Shown in pieces: positions 25,512 to 34,344 of a DNA stretch of 44,844 bases; position 1 is the stretch's first letter; each line of letters begins with the position of its first letter. The notes under the pieces are model-generated. The model was not told the DNA's origin. It ran no database searches and worked only from the letters and a program-made list of their open reading frames with translations. The position numbers and the translations under genes were made by a program. The stretch lies in contig JAANAU010000029.1 in NCBI GenBank assembly GCA_011089965.1, positions 1-44,844 on the forward strand, read 5' to 3'. The stretch comes from Magnetococcales bacterium (GTDB taxonomy: Bacteria > Pseudomonadota > Magnetococcia > Magnetococcales > Magnetaquicoccaceae).

Positions 25512-27733
25512 GTGCCAAGCTGTTGTGGTTGGCGGTGGTGGTGGCCGGATTGTTCATCGGTTTTTCCGGTCTGGTGCAGAGGTATGTGATCTATCCGAGT
25601 TTTGAACATCTGGATGCCATCGAGGCCACGGAGAACGGCCATCGCAGTGTGCAGGCGATCCAGAGGGAGCTGCACCATCTGGCGGTGATGACGCAAGATT
25701 GGAGTTTCTGGGATGACACATATCGTTTCATTCAAGACAAAAATCAGGATTATTTGAACAGCAATCTGGCCCTGGATGCGTTTGTCAACATCCATGTCAA
25801 CCTGTTATTTTATTATGACGAACATGGAGAAGTGGTGTGGGGAAAGATGGTGGATGCCGAGAAACAGGTGCACGAATGGCCCGATTTTCCTGCCAATCGA
25901 CCTGATCATCTGTTGCGTCGGCATGAGCGTCTGTTGGAAGGGAACAAAGGGATTTTATTGACCGAGCAGGGTCCGATGCTGGTGGCAGCTTTCCCGATTC
26001 TGACCAGTGATCGCAAGGGGCCGATGCGGGGCACGGTCATCATGGGGCGATTTCTCAATCAGGAGTTGATCAAGACATTACGTGAACAGACCGATGTTTT
26101 TTTTCAAATCTGGGAGGAGGGTGCGGAACTTGCGGAGCCGGAGTATGAGATCCGCCGCCAATTGACCCGGGAGCAGGCGCCCGCCTATCTGTTGCAAGTG
26201 GATGATCCGTCCAGCCGATATTATGCCTTGTTGCCGGATGTGGAAGGTCGGGCACCTCTGTTGTTGCGGGCCGATACGGGCCGTACCCATGCGGCTTTGG
26301 GGGGCAAGGTCATTTTCACGGGGATGTTCTTTCAGTTTTTGCTGGCTATGCTTGTGTTGGCTATTTTGTGGTTTTTCTTGCAAAAAATGATTATCCAGCC
26401 GATTCATGCCCTGACCGGGCGCATTCGGGAAGGAGATCTGTCAGATCTGGTTCTGGTGCCGGATCATGCCAGTGTGCATGATGAAATTGATATTCTGGAT
26501 CAGTACAAGGCCGCTTTGGAGCGTGCTGTGGTGGAGCGCACCCGGGAGTTGGTGGTGGCCAAGGATGTGGCCCTGGAGGCGTCTCGTGCCAAGGGCGAGT
26601 TTTTGGCCATGATGAGCCATGAGATTCGCACCCCCATGAACGTGATCATCGGTTTCAGTGAGATCCTGGAAACCAGGGCCAAATTGAGTTCCGAGGAGCG
26701 TTCCCACCTGGCGGCCATCAAGAATGCCGGGAATAATTTGCTTGATTTGATCAATGATATTCTGGACCTTGCCAAGGTTGAGTCCGGACGTTTGGTGGTG
26801 GAGCGCATTCCTTTCGGCTTGAATGAGTTGGTGAGTGGCATCATGGAGATGTTTTCCGGGGCCGCAGCCAACAAGGGCGTGGGTCTGATCCGTGAGATCC
26901 ATGCCGCCCTTCCGGATCGTCTGATCGGGGATCGGGTCCGGGTGCGTCAGGTATTGGTGAATCTGGTGGGCAATGCCATCAAGTTCACTGCCAAGGGACG
27001 GATCATCCTGCGTGTGTATGAGGAGGTTCGTTCCGACCGGGTGGTGGTGGTGACCTTTGCGGTGGAGGATACCGGGATCGGGTTGCCGGAAGAGAAGTTG
27101 CAGACCATTTTCGAGGCGTTTGCCCAGGCCCACTCTTCCGATACCCGGCGTTATGGTGGCACCGGATTGGGGTTGGCGATCTGTGCCGGACTGGCAGAGG
27201 CCATGGGGGGGGTGGTATGGGCCGAGAGTCCGGGTGTGGGATTCGGGGCCATTTTTCATTTCACGTTACCGCTGATCATCGATCCAGCGGCTCGGGAGAT
27301 CACGGCCATGCCGGACTCCCCCGATGCTGGCCGTCAGAATGGTGCCAGTTGGACCATTCTGGTCGTGGATGATGCCGAAGACAACCTGATTCTTCTGGCC
27401 GCCATTCTGGAACGGGAAGGTCATCGGGTGGTGCAGGCGCGCCATGGTCGTGAGGCTGTGGATCGCTGTTTTCGCGGGGAAAAATTTGACCTGATCATCA
27501 TGGATATCCAGATGCCGGAGATGGATGGCTATGAGGCCACCCGCACCTGGCGTGGTTTTGAGCGTGCCCGTGGTGATGAACCGACACCGATCATTGCCTT
27601 GACGGCCCATGCCATGGTCGGCGAACGGGAGCGGTGTCTGAGTGCTGGATGCAATTTGTTTCTGACCAAACCCATCAAAAGAAATCGTTTGGTGGCCGAA
27701 TTGGCCGAAGTGATGGCCAGGAAAAAGGAGTAG
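25502..27733 (+). CDS. CHASE4-domain hybrid sensor histidine kinase
   Basis: 743 aa from GTG 25502, inside the end of tgt. A membrane helix (about residues 6-27) leads to a periplasmic CHASE4 sensory domain recognised by [21 protein letters not shown] and the later [10 protein letters not shown] and GTVIMGR. A second helix near 278-298 is followed by a HAMP-like linker. The kinase core has H-box [10 protein letters not shown] with His373, then [22 protein letters not shown] and FHFTLPL. A C-terminal receiver domain has Asp668 in [12 protein letters not shown] and Lys in FLTKPIKR. There is no HPt domain, so phosphate must pass to another protein. Ligand unknown. Confidence 0.92.
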   Translation: MSIGAKLLWLAVVVAGLFIGFSGLVQRYVIYPSFEHLDAIEATENGHRSVQAIQRELHHLAVMTQDWSFWDDTYRFIQDKNQDYLNSNLALDAFVNIHVNLLFYYDEHGEVVWGKMVDAEKQVHEWPDFPANRPDHLLRRHERLLEGNKGILLTEQGPMLVAAFPILTSDRKGPMRGTVIMGRFLNQELIKTLREQTDVFFQIWEEGAELAEPEYEIRRQLTREQAPAYLLQVDDPSSRYYALLPDVEGRAPLLLRADTGRTHAALGGKVIFTGMFFQFLLAMLVLAILWFFLQKMIIQPIHALTGRIREGDLSDLVLVPDHASVHDEIDILDQYKAALERAVVERTRELVVAKDVALEASRAKGEFLAMMSHEIRTPMNVIIGFSEILETRAKLSSEERSHLAAIKNAGNNLLDLINDILDLAKVESGRLVVERIPFGLNELVSGIMEMFSGAAANKGVGLIREIHAALPDRLIGDRVRVRQVLVNLVGNAIKFTAKGRIILRVYEEVRSDRVVVVTFAVEDTGIGLPEEKLQTIFEAFAQAHSSDTRRYGGTGLGLAICAGLAEAMGGVVWAESPGVGFGAIFHFTLPLIIDPAAREITAMPDSPDAGRQNGASWTILVVDDAEDNLILLAAILEREGHRVVQARHGREAVDRCFRGEKFDLIIMDIQMPEMDGYEATRTWRGFERARGDEPTPIIALTAHAMVGERERCLSAGCNLFLTKPIKRNRLVAELAEVMARKKE

Positions 27734-27800
27734 GTTTTTGTTGCTGAAAATGCGGCGATATTTTATTTTATAACTCTGTCTCATGAACGGTTTGCCGGTC

Positions 27801-27821
27801 GGTTGATCAACCATTTTTTTT
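27801..27821 (+). terminator. Possible weak terminator
   Basis: The perfect palindrome GGTTGATCAACC (27801-27812) is followed by A and eight T (27814-27821). The stem can be only about four pairs with a GATC loop, so as a rho-independent terminator it is weak. It lies between two kinase genes that face the same way and may end the transcript that began near 20273. Confidence 0.35.
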
Positions 27822-27869
27822 GTGACCAGTGCGTGATTTCAAAACGTATTTGGAAGGAATCTCATCCCC

Positions 27870-30800
27870 ATGAAAGCCATTCTGTTGCAGCGTCGCTATT
27901 GGGTGATTCCATTTTTGTTCTGGTCCGGGATTTTGCTTGCCTCGTATGGCTGGAACGCCAACAACCTGGATAATCAGGCGTTGGAGTTGGCGTTGAATCG
28001 GGGACGGGTGGTTTTTCAGTTTGTGGAGACGGTACGTCTTTGGAATGCCCAACATGGCGGGGTGTTTGTGCCGGCATCGGAGCAATCCCCCCAAAATCCG
28101 TATCTGGAGGCCGGAAAGAGGGGATTGGTCACTGCCGACGGAACCTCTTTGACGCGCCTCAATCCAGCCTATATGACCCGTCAGATTGCGGACGTGGCCT
28201 TGCAAACCGGTTACATGGCGCTGCATCTCACCAGTTTGAAGCCGTTGCGACCGGAAAATGCGCCGGATGCCTGGGAGAGCGATTCGTTGCGTGCTTTTGA
28301 GGCAGGGGAGCGGGAGCGGATCGTGTTGCTGGAAGGACAACCGAGGCGATTTCGTTTCATGGCACCCCTTTTGACACGTGCGGCCTGTTTGGCGTGTCAT
28401 GCCCATCAGGGGTATCAGGAAGGGGATGTGCGTGGTGGATTGAGCATCACCTTCCCGGCGGATGATATTCTGCAAGCCATGTCGGATCAGAAAGAGCTGG
28501 TGATGGGGTATCATGTGGTGGCATGGCTGTTGTGGACCCTGTTGTCACTGGTGTTGTTGGAGCAGACCCGGATCACCTTGTTGCGGTTGCAGACCGAGAA
28601 GGAGCGACAAGAGTCCCTGGTGGCCGAGCGCACAGCAGAACTGGTGAACGAGATGCGTTGCCGCCAGCATGCGGATGATCAACTGCGCACCATTACCCAG
28701 GCATTGCACGATGCCATTGTTTCTGTGAGTCAGGATGGTCGTATCGTGTTCTGGAATCGTGCTGCCGAGGCGATTTTCGGGATGAGCCGCGACGAGGTGA
28801 TGGGCCGTCCCATGGGATTTCTGGTGCCGGAGCGGTTTTTGGCAGGTCATGAGCGGGGCATGGAGTTGATGCGCACGAGTGGAGCATCGGCATCTGTGGG
28901 ACGGACTTTCGAGACCTATGGTCGTCATCGCGATGGCAGCGAATTTCCGGTGGAGATTTCGATCTCCTCCTGGACCGATCATGATGGACGGCTCTTCTTT
29001 GCAGCCGTCATGCGTGACATTTCGGCGCGCAAACAGGCTGAGGATGTGCTGCGCAAGAGTCGTGAAGGGTTGGCCAAGGCGCAACAGTTGGCCCATTTGG
29101 GGAGTTGGGAGTGGGAGATCATTGCGGATCGATTGATGTGGTCGGATGAGGTGTATCGCATTTTTGGATTGCAGCCGAATTCGGTGTCTGCCGACTATGG
29201 GGTGTTTGAAGCGGCGATCCATCCGGAAGACCGGATGCGGGTGCGTGAGGCAGTGGCCCGTTCCCTGGAGGATCCGGAAGTGCCCTATCAGGTGGAACAT
29301 CGCATCATACGTCCGGATGGTGTGGTGCGGATGGTGGTGGAGTTGGGGGAGGTCCATTTTGATCCCACCGGACGGCCTGTGACCATGGTGGGAACGGTTC
29401 AGGATATCACCGAACGCAAGCAGATCGAAGAGGAGTTGCGGCGTGCCAAGGAGGAGGCCGAAGCAGGCAACCGGGCCAAGAGTGAGTTTCTGGCGGTCAT
29501 GAGCCATGAGTTCCGGACCCCCATGAATGCCATTATCGGTTTTTCCGATTTGCTGGCTTCCAGTCGTTTGGATGTGGAACAGCGGGAGTGGGTCAACGGG
29601 GTGTTGACGGCCAGTCAGGGATTGGTCGGGTTGATCAACGACATGTTGGAGTGGGCCTGGTCCAAGTCTGGGGATGGTGTTGAAGAAGGGACGGACTTTG
29701 ATCTGGCGCGGGTGGTGGAGGAGTTGACGGCAGCGGTATCGGTGCAGGCGCGGCGCAAGGGGTTGCGCGTGCAGACGCGCATCGATGCGGGTGTTGTGGT
29801 GCATGTGCATGGTGAGGAGAAGGCTTTGCGGCTGGTGTTGCGCAATCTGTTGGGCAATGCGGTCAAGTTTACGGAAGTTGGGACGATTGGTCTGGAGGTG
29901 AGCGGTGCAGAGGAGACGCCGCGTGGCCGTATGGTTCGTTTTGCCGTACGCGATACCGGCATGGGGATTCCACCGGACAAGCTGGTCATGATTTTTGATC
30001 CTTTTACCCAGTTGGACTCGTCGCATTCGCGCAAGTTTGGCGGGACGGGATTGGGGTTGGCGCTGTGTCGGCGGTTGGTCGAGCGTGCGGGGGGGCAGTT
30101 GTGGGTGGAGAGCAAGGTTGGCAGCGGGAGTGTGTTTTATTTTACGTTGCCCTTGATGGAGCGGATGCCCACCGTGACACCGTCGGTCGTGGTTGTACCG
30201 TCTGTTGCTGTCCAGTCCGGGAACGCCATGCGTTTTGGTTCTGGATTGCGGTTGTTGCTGGTCGAGGATGATCCCATCAACTGCAAGGTGATCAGTGTGA
30301 TGTTGCGCAAATTGGGGCTGGAGTTCGACAGTGCGGAAAACGGTGCCGAGGCGTTGGGAAAATTGGGTCTGGCATCCTATGATCTGGTGTTGATGGATTG
30401 TCAGATGCCGGTTCTGGATGGTTTTGCCGCCACCCGTCAATGGCGTGCGCAGGAGGCGGCCAGTGGCGCGCGTCGGGTTCCGATTGTGGCGGTGACTGCC
30501 TATGCCTTGCAAGCGGACAAGGATCGCTGTCTGGCTGCCGGCATGGACGACTATTTGGCCAAGCCTTTGAATTTTCATGATCTGGAATCGACTTTGGCCC
30601 GATGGCTCCTGGGCCGACCTCAGGAAGTGGTGGCGGTGTCATCCGGTGTGGCTGCTGGAGGCGCTGCGTTGGCCGAGAGTGCCTCTCTGGATGCGCGGGT
30701 TTTGCAGCAGTTGCAGGAGGTGTTGGGAGCGGATGCGGTGCGTGAGGTGGCACGGGCCTTTTTGGAGATTCTCCCGGAGCGTTTGGCTGCGATTCGCGAA

Positions 30801-31019
30801 GCCTTGGCAGGTGGAGATCCGGAGGGGGTGCATCTGGTCACCCATCCTTTGAAGAGTCCGTCACGTCAGTTGGGAGCCACCCGTTTCAGCACTCTGGCCA
30901 CGGAGTTGGATACGATGACCCGTCATGGCTCCTTGACTGGTGCCAAGGAGCTGGCATCCCAACTTGAGGAGGAGGCCGTACGGGTGGTGGCGGTATTGGA
31001 GTTGTTTTGCGGGGAGTAG
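27870..31019 (+). CDS. Hybrid histidine kinase with periplasmic Tll0287-like heme domain
   Basis: 1049 aa; GGAAGGAA precedes the ATG. An N-terminal helix (about 11-25) and a second (about 216-236) bracket a periplasmic domain of DUF3365/Tll0287-like type ending with C173-L-A-C176-H177, a c-type heme attachment motif, then GGLSITFPADDI. Two PAS domains follow (about 268-390, with RDEVMGRPMGFLVPERF; and 400-520). The kinase core has MSHEFRTPMN with His546, LLGNAVKFT, DTGMGIP and GTGLGLALCRR. A receiver domain has Asp843 in LVLMDCQMPVLDG. A C-terminal HPt domain has His992 in THPLKSPSRQLGA. This is a full phosphorelay chain in one protein, plausibly sensing redox state, oxygen or a gas ligand through heme. 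The signal is inference. Confidence 0.9.
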   Translation: MKAILLQRRYWVIPFLFWSGILLASYGWNANNLDNQALELALNRGRVVFQFVETVRLWNAQHGGVFVPASEQSPQNPYLEAGKRGLVTADGTSLTRLNPAYMTRQIADVALQTGYMALHLTSLKPLRPENAPDAWESDSLRAFEAGERERIVLLEGQPRRFRFMAPLLTRAACLACHAHQGYQEGDVRGGLSITFPADDILQAMSDQKELVMGYHVVAWLLWTLLSLVLLEQTRITLLRLQTEKERQESLVAERTAELVNEMRCRQHADDQLRTITQALHDAIVSVSQDGRIVFWNRAAEAIFGMSRDEVMGRPMGFLVPERFLAGHERGMELMRTSGASASVGRTFETYGRHRDGSEFPVEISISSWTDHDGRLFFAAVMRDISARKQAEDVLRKSREGLAKAQQLAHLGSWEWEIIADRLMWSDEVYRIFGLQPNSVSADYGVFEAAIHPEDRMRVREAVARSLEDPEVPYQVEHRIIRPDGVVRMVVELGEVHFDPTGRPVTMVGTVQDITERKQIEEELRRAKEEAEAGNRAKSEFLAVMSHEFRTPMNAIIGFSDLLASSRLDVEQREWVNGVLTASQGLVGLINDMLEWAWSKSGDGVEEGTDFDLARVVEELTAAVSVQARRKGLRVQTRIDAGVVVHVHGEEKALRLVLRNLLGNAVKFTEVGTIGLEVSGAEETPRGRMVRFAVRDTGMGIPPDKLVMIFDPFTQLDSSHSRKFGGTGLGLALCRRLVERAGGQLWVESKVGSGSVFYFTLPLMERMPTVTPSVVVVPSVAVQSGNAMRFGSGLRLLLVEDDPINCKVISVMLRKLGLEFDSAENGAEALGKLGLASYDLVLMDCQMPVLDGFAATRQWRAQEAASGARRVPIVAVTAYALQADKDRCLAAGMDDYLAKPLNFHDLESTLARWLLGRPQEVVAVSSGVAAGGAALAESASLDARVLQQLQEVLGADAVREVARAFLEILPERLAAIREALAGGDPEGVHLVTHPLKSPSRQLGATRFSTLATELDTMTRHGSLTGAKELASQLEEEAVRVVAVLELFCGE

Positions 31020-31041
31020 ATGAGGTCGGGATGGTCTGGGA

Positions 31042-31929
31042 TCAGAGTTCATAGACCAACCCTTCCCGTGCCAGCAAAAATTGCGGATCACCGGGTTGTT
31101 TGGGGTGGCGGGTCAAGGCCTCTTGCAACACCCGTTCCAGGGCATCGTCCGAGCGGGTGGGTTCGTGATGGGTGAAGAAGAGGGTTTTGACTCCGGCCTC
31201 GCGTGCCAGGGCGATATTGGCATCAAAGGTGCTGTGCCCCCACCCTTTTTTGGCCGGATAATCTTCGGCGGTGTAGGAGGTGTCGGCGATCAGGACATCC
31301 ACTCCCCGGATGAAATCGACAATGGCCTGGTTTTTCTGGTTCATGAACAGGCTGTACTCACTGTATTCGGGATCGTGGGGATCATAGATGTTGTAGAGGT
31401 GTTCGTGATCTCCGGTAAAGAAGATCGATTTTCCTTGACATTCAATACGATAACCAAAATTGAGTACCGGATGGTTCATGAGGATGTTGGTGACGGTGGC
31501 ACTGCCTGCCTTGACGGTTTGGCGTTCGCGCAGCGTGACATACTCCAGTTTGGCTTTGAGTTCGGCTTCCCGTACCGGGAAGTAACAGTATTGGAGTTGA
31601 CCGGTGAGGATTTCACGGATATCCCGGCGGGCAATGGGGTCGTAGGCACCGTGGATGCGCAGGGTGTTGCCTGGAATGAAGTTCGGGATGAAAAAGGGCA
31701 GTCCCTGGATGTGGTCCCAGTGGGTATGGGTAATGAACAGATGGCAGGTGAGGGGCAACTCCGGAAAGAGAGTCAAAGCCAAGGGGAAGATGCCGGTTCC
31801 GGCATCCAGGATGATCAGGTCGTTGTTGTCGCTGCGCACTTCGATGCAGGTGGTATTGCCGCCATAACGGACCGTGGAGGCACCCGGCGTGGCAATGGAG
31901 CCGCGTACCCCCCAGAATTTGATTTTCAT
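31042..31929 (-). CDS. MBL-fold metallo-hydrolase
   Basis: 295 aa. The metallo-beta-lactamase fold is shown by MKIKFWGVRGSIATPG and YGGNTTCIEV at the N-terminus, LDAGTGI, the metal motif THTHWDHIQGLPFF (near residues 68-81), a later His in LMNHP, and FTGDHEH, ADTSY and FTHHEP further on. This CRSI-type MBL subgroup (GVRGSI...GGNTxC) often accompanies two-component and c-di-GMP genes; some are phosphodiesterases, but substrates are mostly unknown. The start overlaps the stop of the HDOD gene (ATGA), so both belong to one minus-strand operon. It converges on the hybrid kinase gene with a 22-base gap. Confidence 0.88.
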   Translation of the reverse strand: MKIKFWGVRGSIATPGASTVRYGGNTTCIEVRSDNNDLIILDAGTGIFPLALTLFPELPLTCHLFITHTHWDHIQGLPFFIPNFIPGNTLRIHGAYDPIARRDIREILTGQLQYCYFPVREAELKAKLEYVTLRERQTVKAGSATVTNILMNHPVLNFGYRIECQGKSIFFTGDHEHLYNIYDPHDPEYSEYSLFMNQKNQAIVDFIRGVDVLIADTSYTAEDYPAKKGWGHSTFDANIALAREAGVKTLFFTHHEPTRSDDALERVLQEALTRHPKQPGDPQFLLAREGLVYEL

Positions 31930-32816
31930 GGGGCCTCTTGGGAGTACAGGTGAGAACCGGTTTGCCAGGAGTGGATGAAGAGTTGCACCTTGTGCATCTC
32001 CCCTGAAAGATCACCCAGCGTGCCGATCAACTCGTGGAGGGATCCGCCCAGACACTGTTCGACAGCGGTGGGCAAGGCGGTTTCGGTCACGGGGTTGCCG
32101 GAGTTGCCCACCCCGATGGTTTTGGCAATGATGTTGGCGGCATAGACGCACGTGAGAATCGGTGCGGTATCCGGATCCGGGCACTGGTGATGCTGTCCCA
32201 TGCTGGCCACGCATCCTGGTGGCAGACGCCATTTGTCGGCCAGCATTTGACCGATTTGGGCATGGTCCAGATCCAGCATGTGGCGTTCGGCCTCAATCAA
32301 GGAGATCTGTTTTTTGGCGGCCATGGCCATGGCTTTGGCGTATTTGTTGGGAAAGAAACGGTGCAGGGCGATTTTGCCGAAGTCGTGGAGCAGACCTGCC
32401 ACGAAGAAATCGGTGGATTCCACTTCCGAGATGCCACAGCGGCGCGCCAGATGGCGGGCGATCACACCCACGGCAATGGCATGGGAGAGCAGACCCTCCA
32501 GAAACGGGGAGTTGTGGGTGTCGCGACTGAGCATCTCCATGGGGGCGATGGTCAGGGCCAGATTTTTGATGGTATTGATGCCCACGAACACCACGGCCTG
32601 ACGGATCGATCCGATCTGTCTGGAGAGGCCGAAATAGGGGGAGTTGACCAGTTGCAACAACTTGATGGTCAGAACCGGATCCAGATCAATGACCCGCACC
32701 AGCTCTTTGGGTACGCAGTTGATGTCTGCGGTGAGCTTGAGGATGTGATAGACACTGGGCGGAAAGGCGGGCATGCCATCCACAAGTCGGATCAGTTTTT
32801 TTTTGGAATGCCCCAT
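31926..32816 (-). CDS. HDOD-domain signalling protein
   Basis: 296 aa. The HDOD domain (a catalytically uncertain relative of HD phosphohydrolases) covers most of the chain. MPAFPPSVYHILKLTADI, LVRVIDLDPVLTIKLLQLVNSPYFGLSRQIGSIRQAVVFVG and a later GLLHDFGKIAL are the family hallmarks. HDOD proteins act in bacterial signalling, motility and stress responses, often with response regulators; no biochemical role can be assigned here. A GGTGA ribosome-binding site precedes the ATG. A TAAAAT box (32898-32893, reverse strand) could be a -10 element, but its -35 is poor. The MBL-fold gene is coupled downstream. Confidence 0.88.
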   Translation of the reverse strand: MGHSKKKLIRLVDGMPAFPPSVYHILKLTADINCVPKELVRVIDLDPVLTIKLLQLVNSPYFGLSRQIGSIRQAVVFVGINTIKNLALTIAPMEMLSRDTHNSPFLEGLLSHAIAVGVIARHLARRCGISEVESTDFFVAGLLHDFGKIALHRFFPNKYAKAMAMAAKKQISLIEAERHMLDLDHAQIGQMLADKWRLPPGCVASMGQHHQCPDPDTAPILTCVYAANIIAKTIGVGNSGNPVTETALPTAVEQCLGGSLHELIGTLGDLSGEMHKVQLFIHSWQTGSHLYSQEAP

Positions 32817-33034
32817 GGTTCACCGGTTCAATTAGGAGGTGGTGCAGGAGTGGGTGTCAATGTGGGCCAAACTGGCTGGTCTGGTCAACCTAATTTTAGC
32901 ATGTTCCACTCTTTTTTAACAGGAGGCAAGATTGATGCCACGCTTCGGGTTGTCAGGTGTGATTCTCTGGTCAGGAGGTGCGGGAGCGGAGGTGACGCCT
33001 TGCCAAAGTCAGGAAATTTGGGTACTCTGAGGAA

Positions 33035-33844
33035 ATGGCCTTTCAGACCTCTACCGATGCGGACTGTGTGCGCACCATGACTTACGCCACTGTACAGGGC
33101 ATTCTGAAAAATACCGATTTGTTGCTGGATGCCGAAGAGATCCGCTCCATCGTGGTTTCTGCGCGCAGCACCAATCGGGTGGTTGAAGTGCATGCCGGAC
33201 GTGGGACGGTGCATGATGCCCTGTTGGCCGATATTCGGGTCGGAGACTCCCTGACCCTGACACTGACCGATGCCGAGACCGGCAATCGGGATCTGCATGT
33301 GGGAAGAGCGGTCACCCTCCATTTCCATATGGGTGGTTACTCCCTGGAGAGTCGCCTGGAGTGTCTGGAGCAGGTTGGCGACCAGGGGTTGCGCGTGAGC
33401 TATCCGGCCATGTTCCGGGTTCACTCCAAACGGCAGGTGAGCCGTTTCTCCATTCCCATGAATATGACCTGTCTGGTGGAGATGGGGTTGGGGGAGAGTG
33501 GGATGGTGCGCGGGGAGTTGCAGGATCTGAATCTGGAGGGGTTGTCGTTTTTGGGCGAACCCCTTGCCGGAGAGATGCCGGTCAATGCGGCGGTACGTTT
33601 GCGTCTGGTTCCGACCAGCCTGGAGGATTCCCCCATGGAGCTGACCGGTATTTTGCGGTTTTCAGGTCGCGAGGGGCAGGGTGGTGGTGCGGTGCCGCGT
33701 TATCGTCACAGCGTTCAGGTGACCGGTGCCTTGGATCCGGAGCTGTTCCGGTGCTATTTCAACAAAATCAGTACCTGTTCCCATGGCTGGTTCCGGTCCG
33801 CAGTGATTTCGGCAGAGAGTTATCGCCAGACCACGTCCATCTAG
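33035..33844 (+). CDS. PilZ-domain protein, YcgR-like
   Basis: 269 aa. An N-terminal YcgR-like region (about 20-125, GTVHDALLADIRVGDSLTL) is followed by a PilZ domain. The c-di-GMP binding motif is SKRQVSRF (RxxxR, near residues 131-137) plus DLNLEGLSF near 168, where Asn replaces the usual Ser of (D/N)xSxxG. PilZ/YcgR proteins bind c-di-GMP and act on the flagellar motor or other surfaces. The ribosome-binding GAGGAAA is close to ATG 33035; ATG 33077 is a possible alternative. Together with the HD-GYP regulator it shows that c-di-GMP signalling operates in this organism. Confidence 0.82.
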   Translation: MAFQTSTDADCVRTMTYATVQGILKNTDLLLDAEEIRSIVVSARSTNRVVEVHAGRGTVHDALLADIRVGDSLTLTLTDAETGNRDLHVGRAVTLHFHMGGYSLESRLECLEQVGDQGLRVSYPAMFRVHSKRQVSRFSIPMNMTCLVEMGLGESGMVRGELQDLNLEGLSFLGEPLAGEMPVNAAVRLRLVPTSLEDSPMELTGILRFSGREGQGGGAVPRYRHSVQVTGALDPELFRCYFNKISTCSHGWFRSAVISAESYRQTTSI

Positions 33845-33910
33845 CAGGTTGGCAGCGTATCATCTTGAGTTTTTTGTCTCGTTTGTCTTAGACCACGGAG
33901 GGATTGACTG

Positions 33911-34297
33911 ATGATTGATTGGATCACCCCGGCATATGCTCAGGCTTCTGGCCCGAGTACGGAAGCGGCGATTGGCAACATCGTTTTCATGATTCTGCTG
34001 TTTGCGATTTTCTATTTCCTGCTGATTCGTCCCCAACAGAAACAGGTCAAGCAGCACAAGGAGATGGTGGCCAATCTCCAGCGCGGTGATGCGGTGGAGA
34101 CCCGTGGCGGTCTGATCGGGCGGATTCATCGGGTGGAAGATGATCAGGTCATCCTGGAGGTGGGTGAGGTCGAAGTGGCGACCCGTCAGTTCCGTCCGGT
34201 GCGGGTCAAGGTGCGGCGCGTGGCCATTGCCGAGATGTCGGCCAAGGCAGCCATTGCCGCCCCAGCCGAAGAGAGTGCCGATAAGGCCAAGGAGTGA
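33911..34297 (+). CDS. yajC: Preprotein translocase subunit YajC
   Basis: 127 aa. A single N-terminal membrane helix (IVFMILLFAIFYFLLIRPQQKQ) and the following cytoplasmic stretch (KEMVANLQRGDAVETRGGLIGRIHRVEDD) are the YajC signature. It associates with SecDF and helps protein export and membrane insertion. GGAGGG precedes ATG 33911. An Ala/Glu-rich tail (AAIAAPAEESADKAKE) extends past the conserved core. secD starts 47 bases downstream. Confidence 0.95.
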   Translation: MIDWITPAYAQASGPSTEAAIGNIVFMILLFAIFYFLLIRPQQKQVKQHKEMVANLQRGDAVETRGGLIGRIHRVEDDQVILEVGEVEVATRQFRPVRVKVRRVAIAEMSAKAAIAAPAEESADKAKE

Positions 34298-34344
34298 ACA
34301 GGTTTCACTGGATGCGATCCATGGCTGTGCGGGAGTGACCGGGC

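Noticed and set aside
28545-30578. A 677-codon minus-strand open frame within the heme-type hybrid kinase
   Set aside because: The plus-strand frame contains intact PAS, kinase and receiver motifs; the opposite strand gives His/Gln/Arg-rich text typical of antisense reading in GC-rich DNA.
32034-33080. A 348-codon plus-strand open frame opposite the HDOD gene and the following gap
   Set aside because: It mirrors the well-supported HDOD gene, runs through an intergenic region and overlaps the PilZ start; no recognisable protein features.
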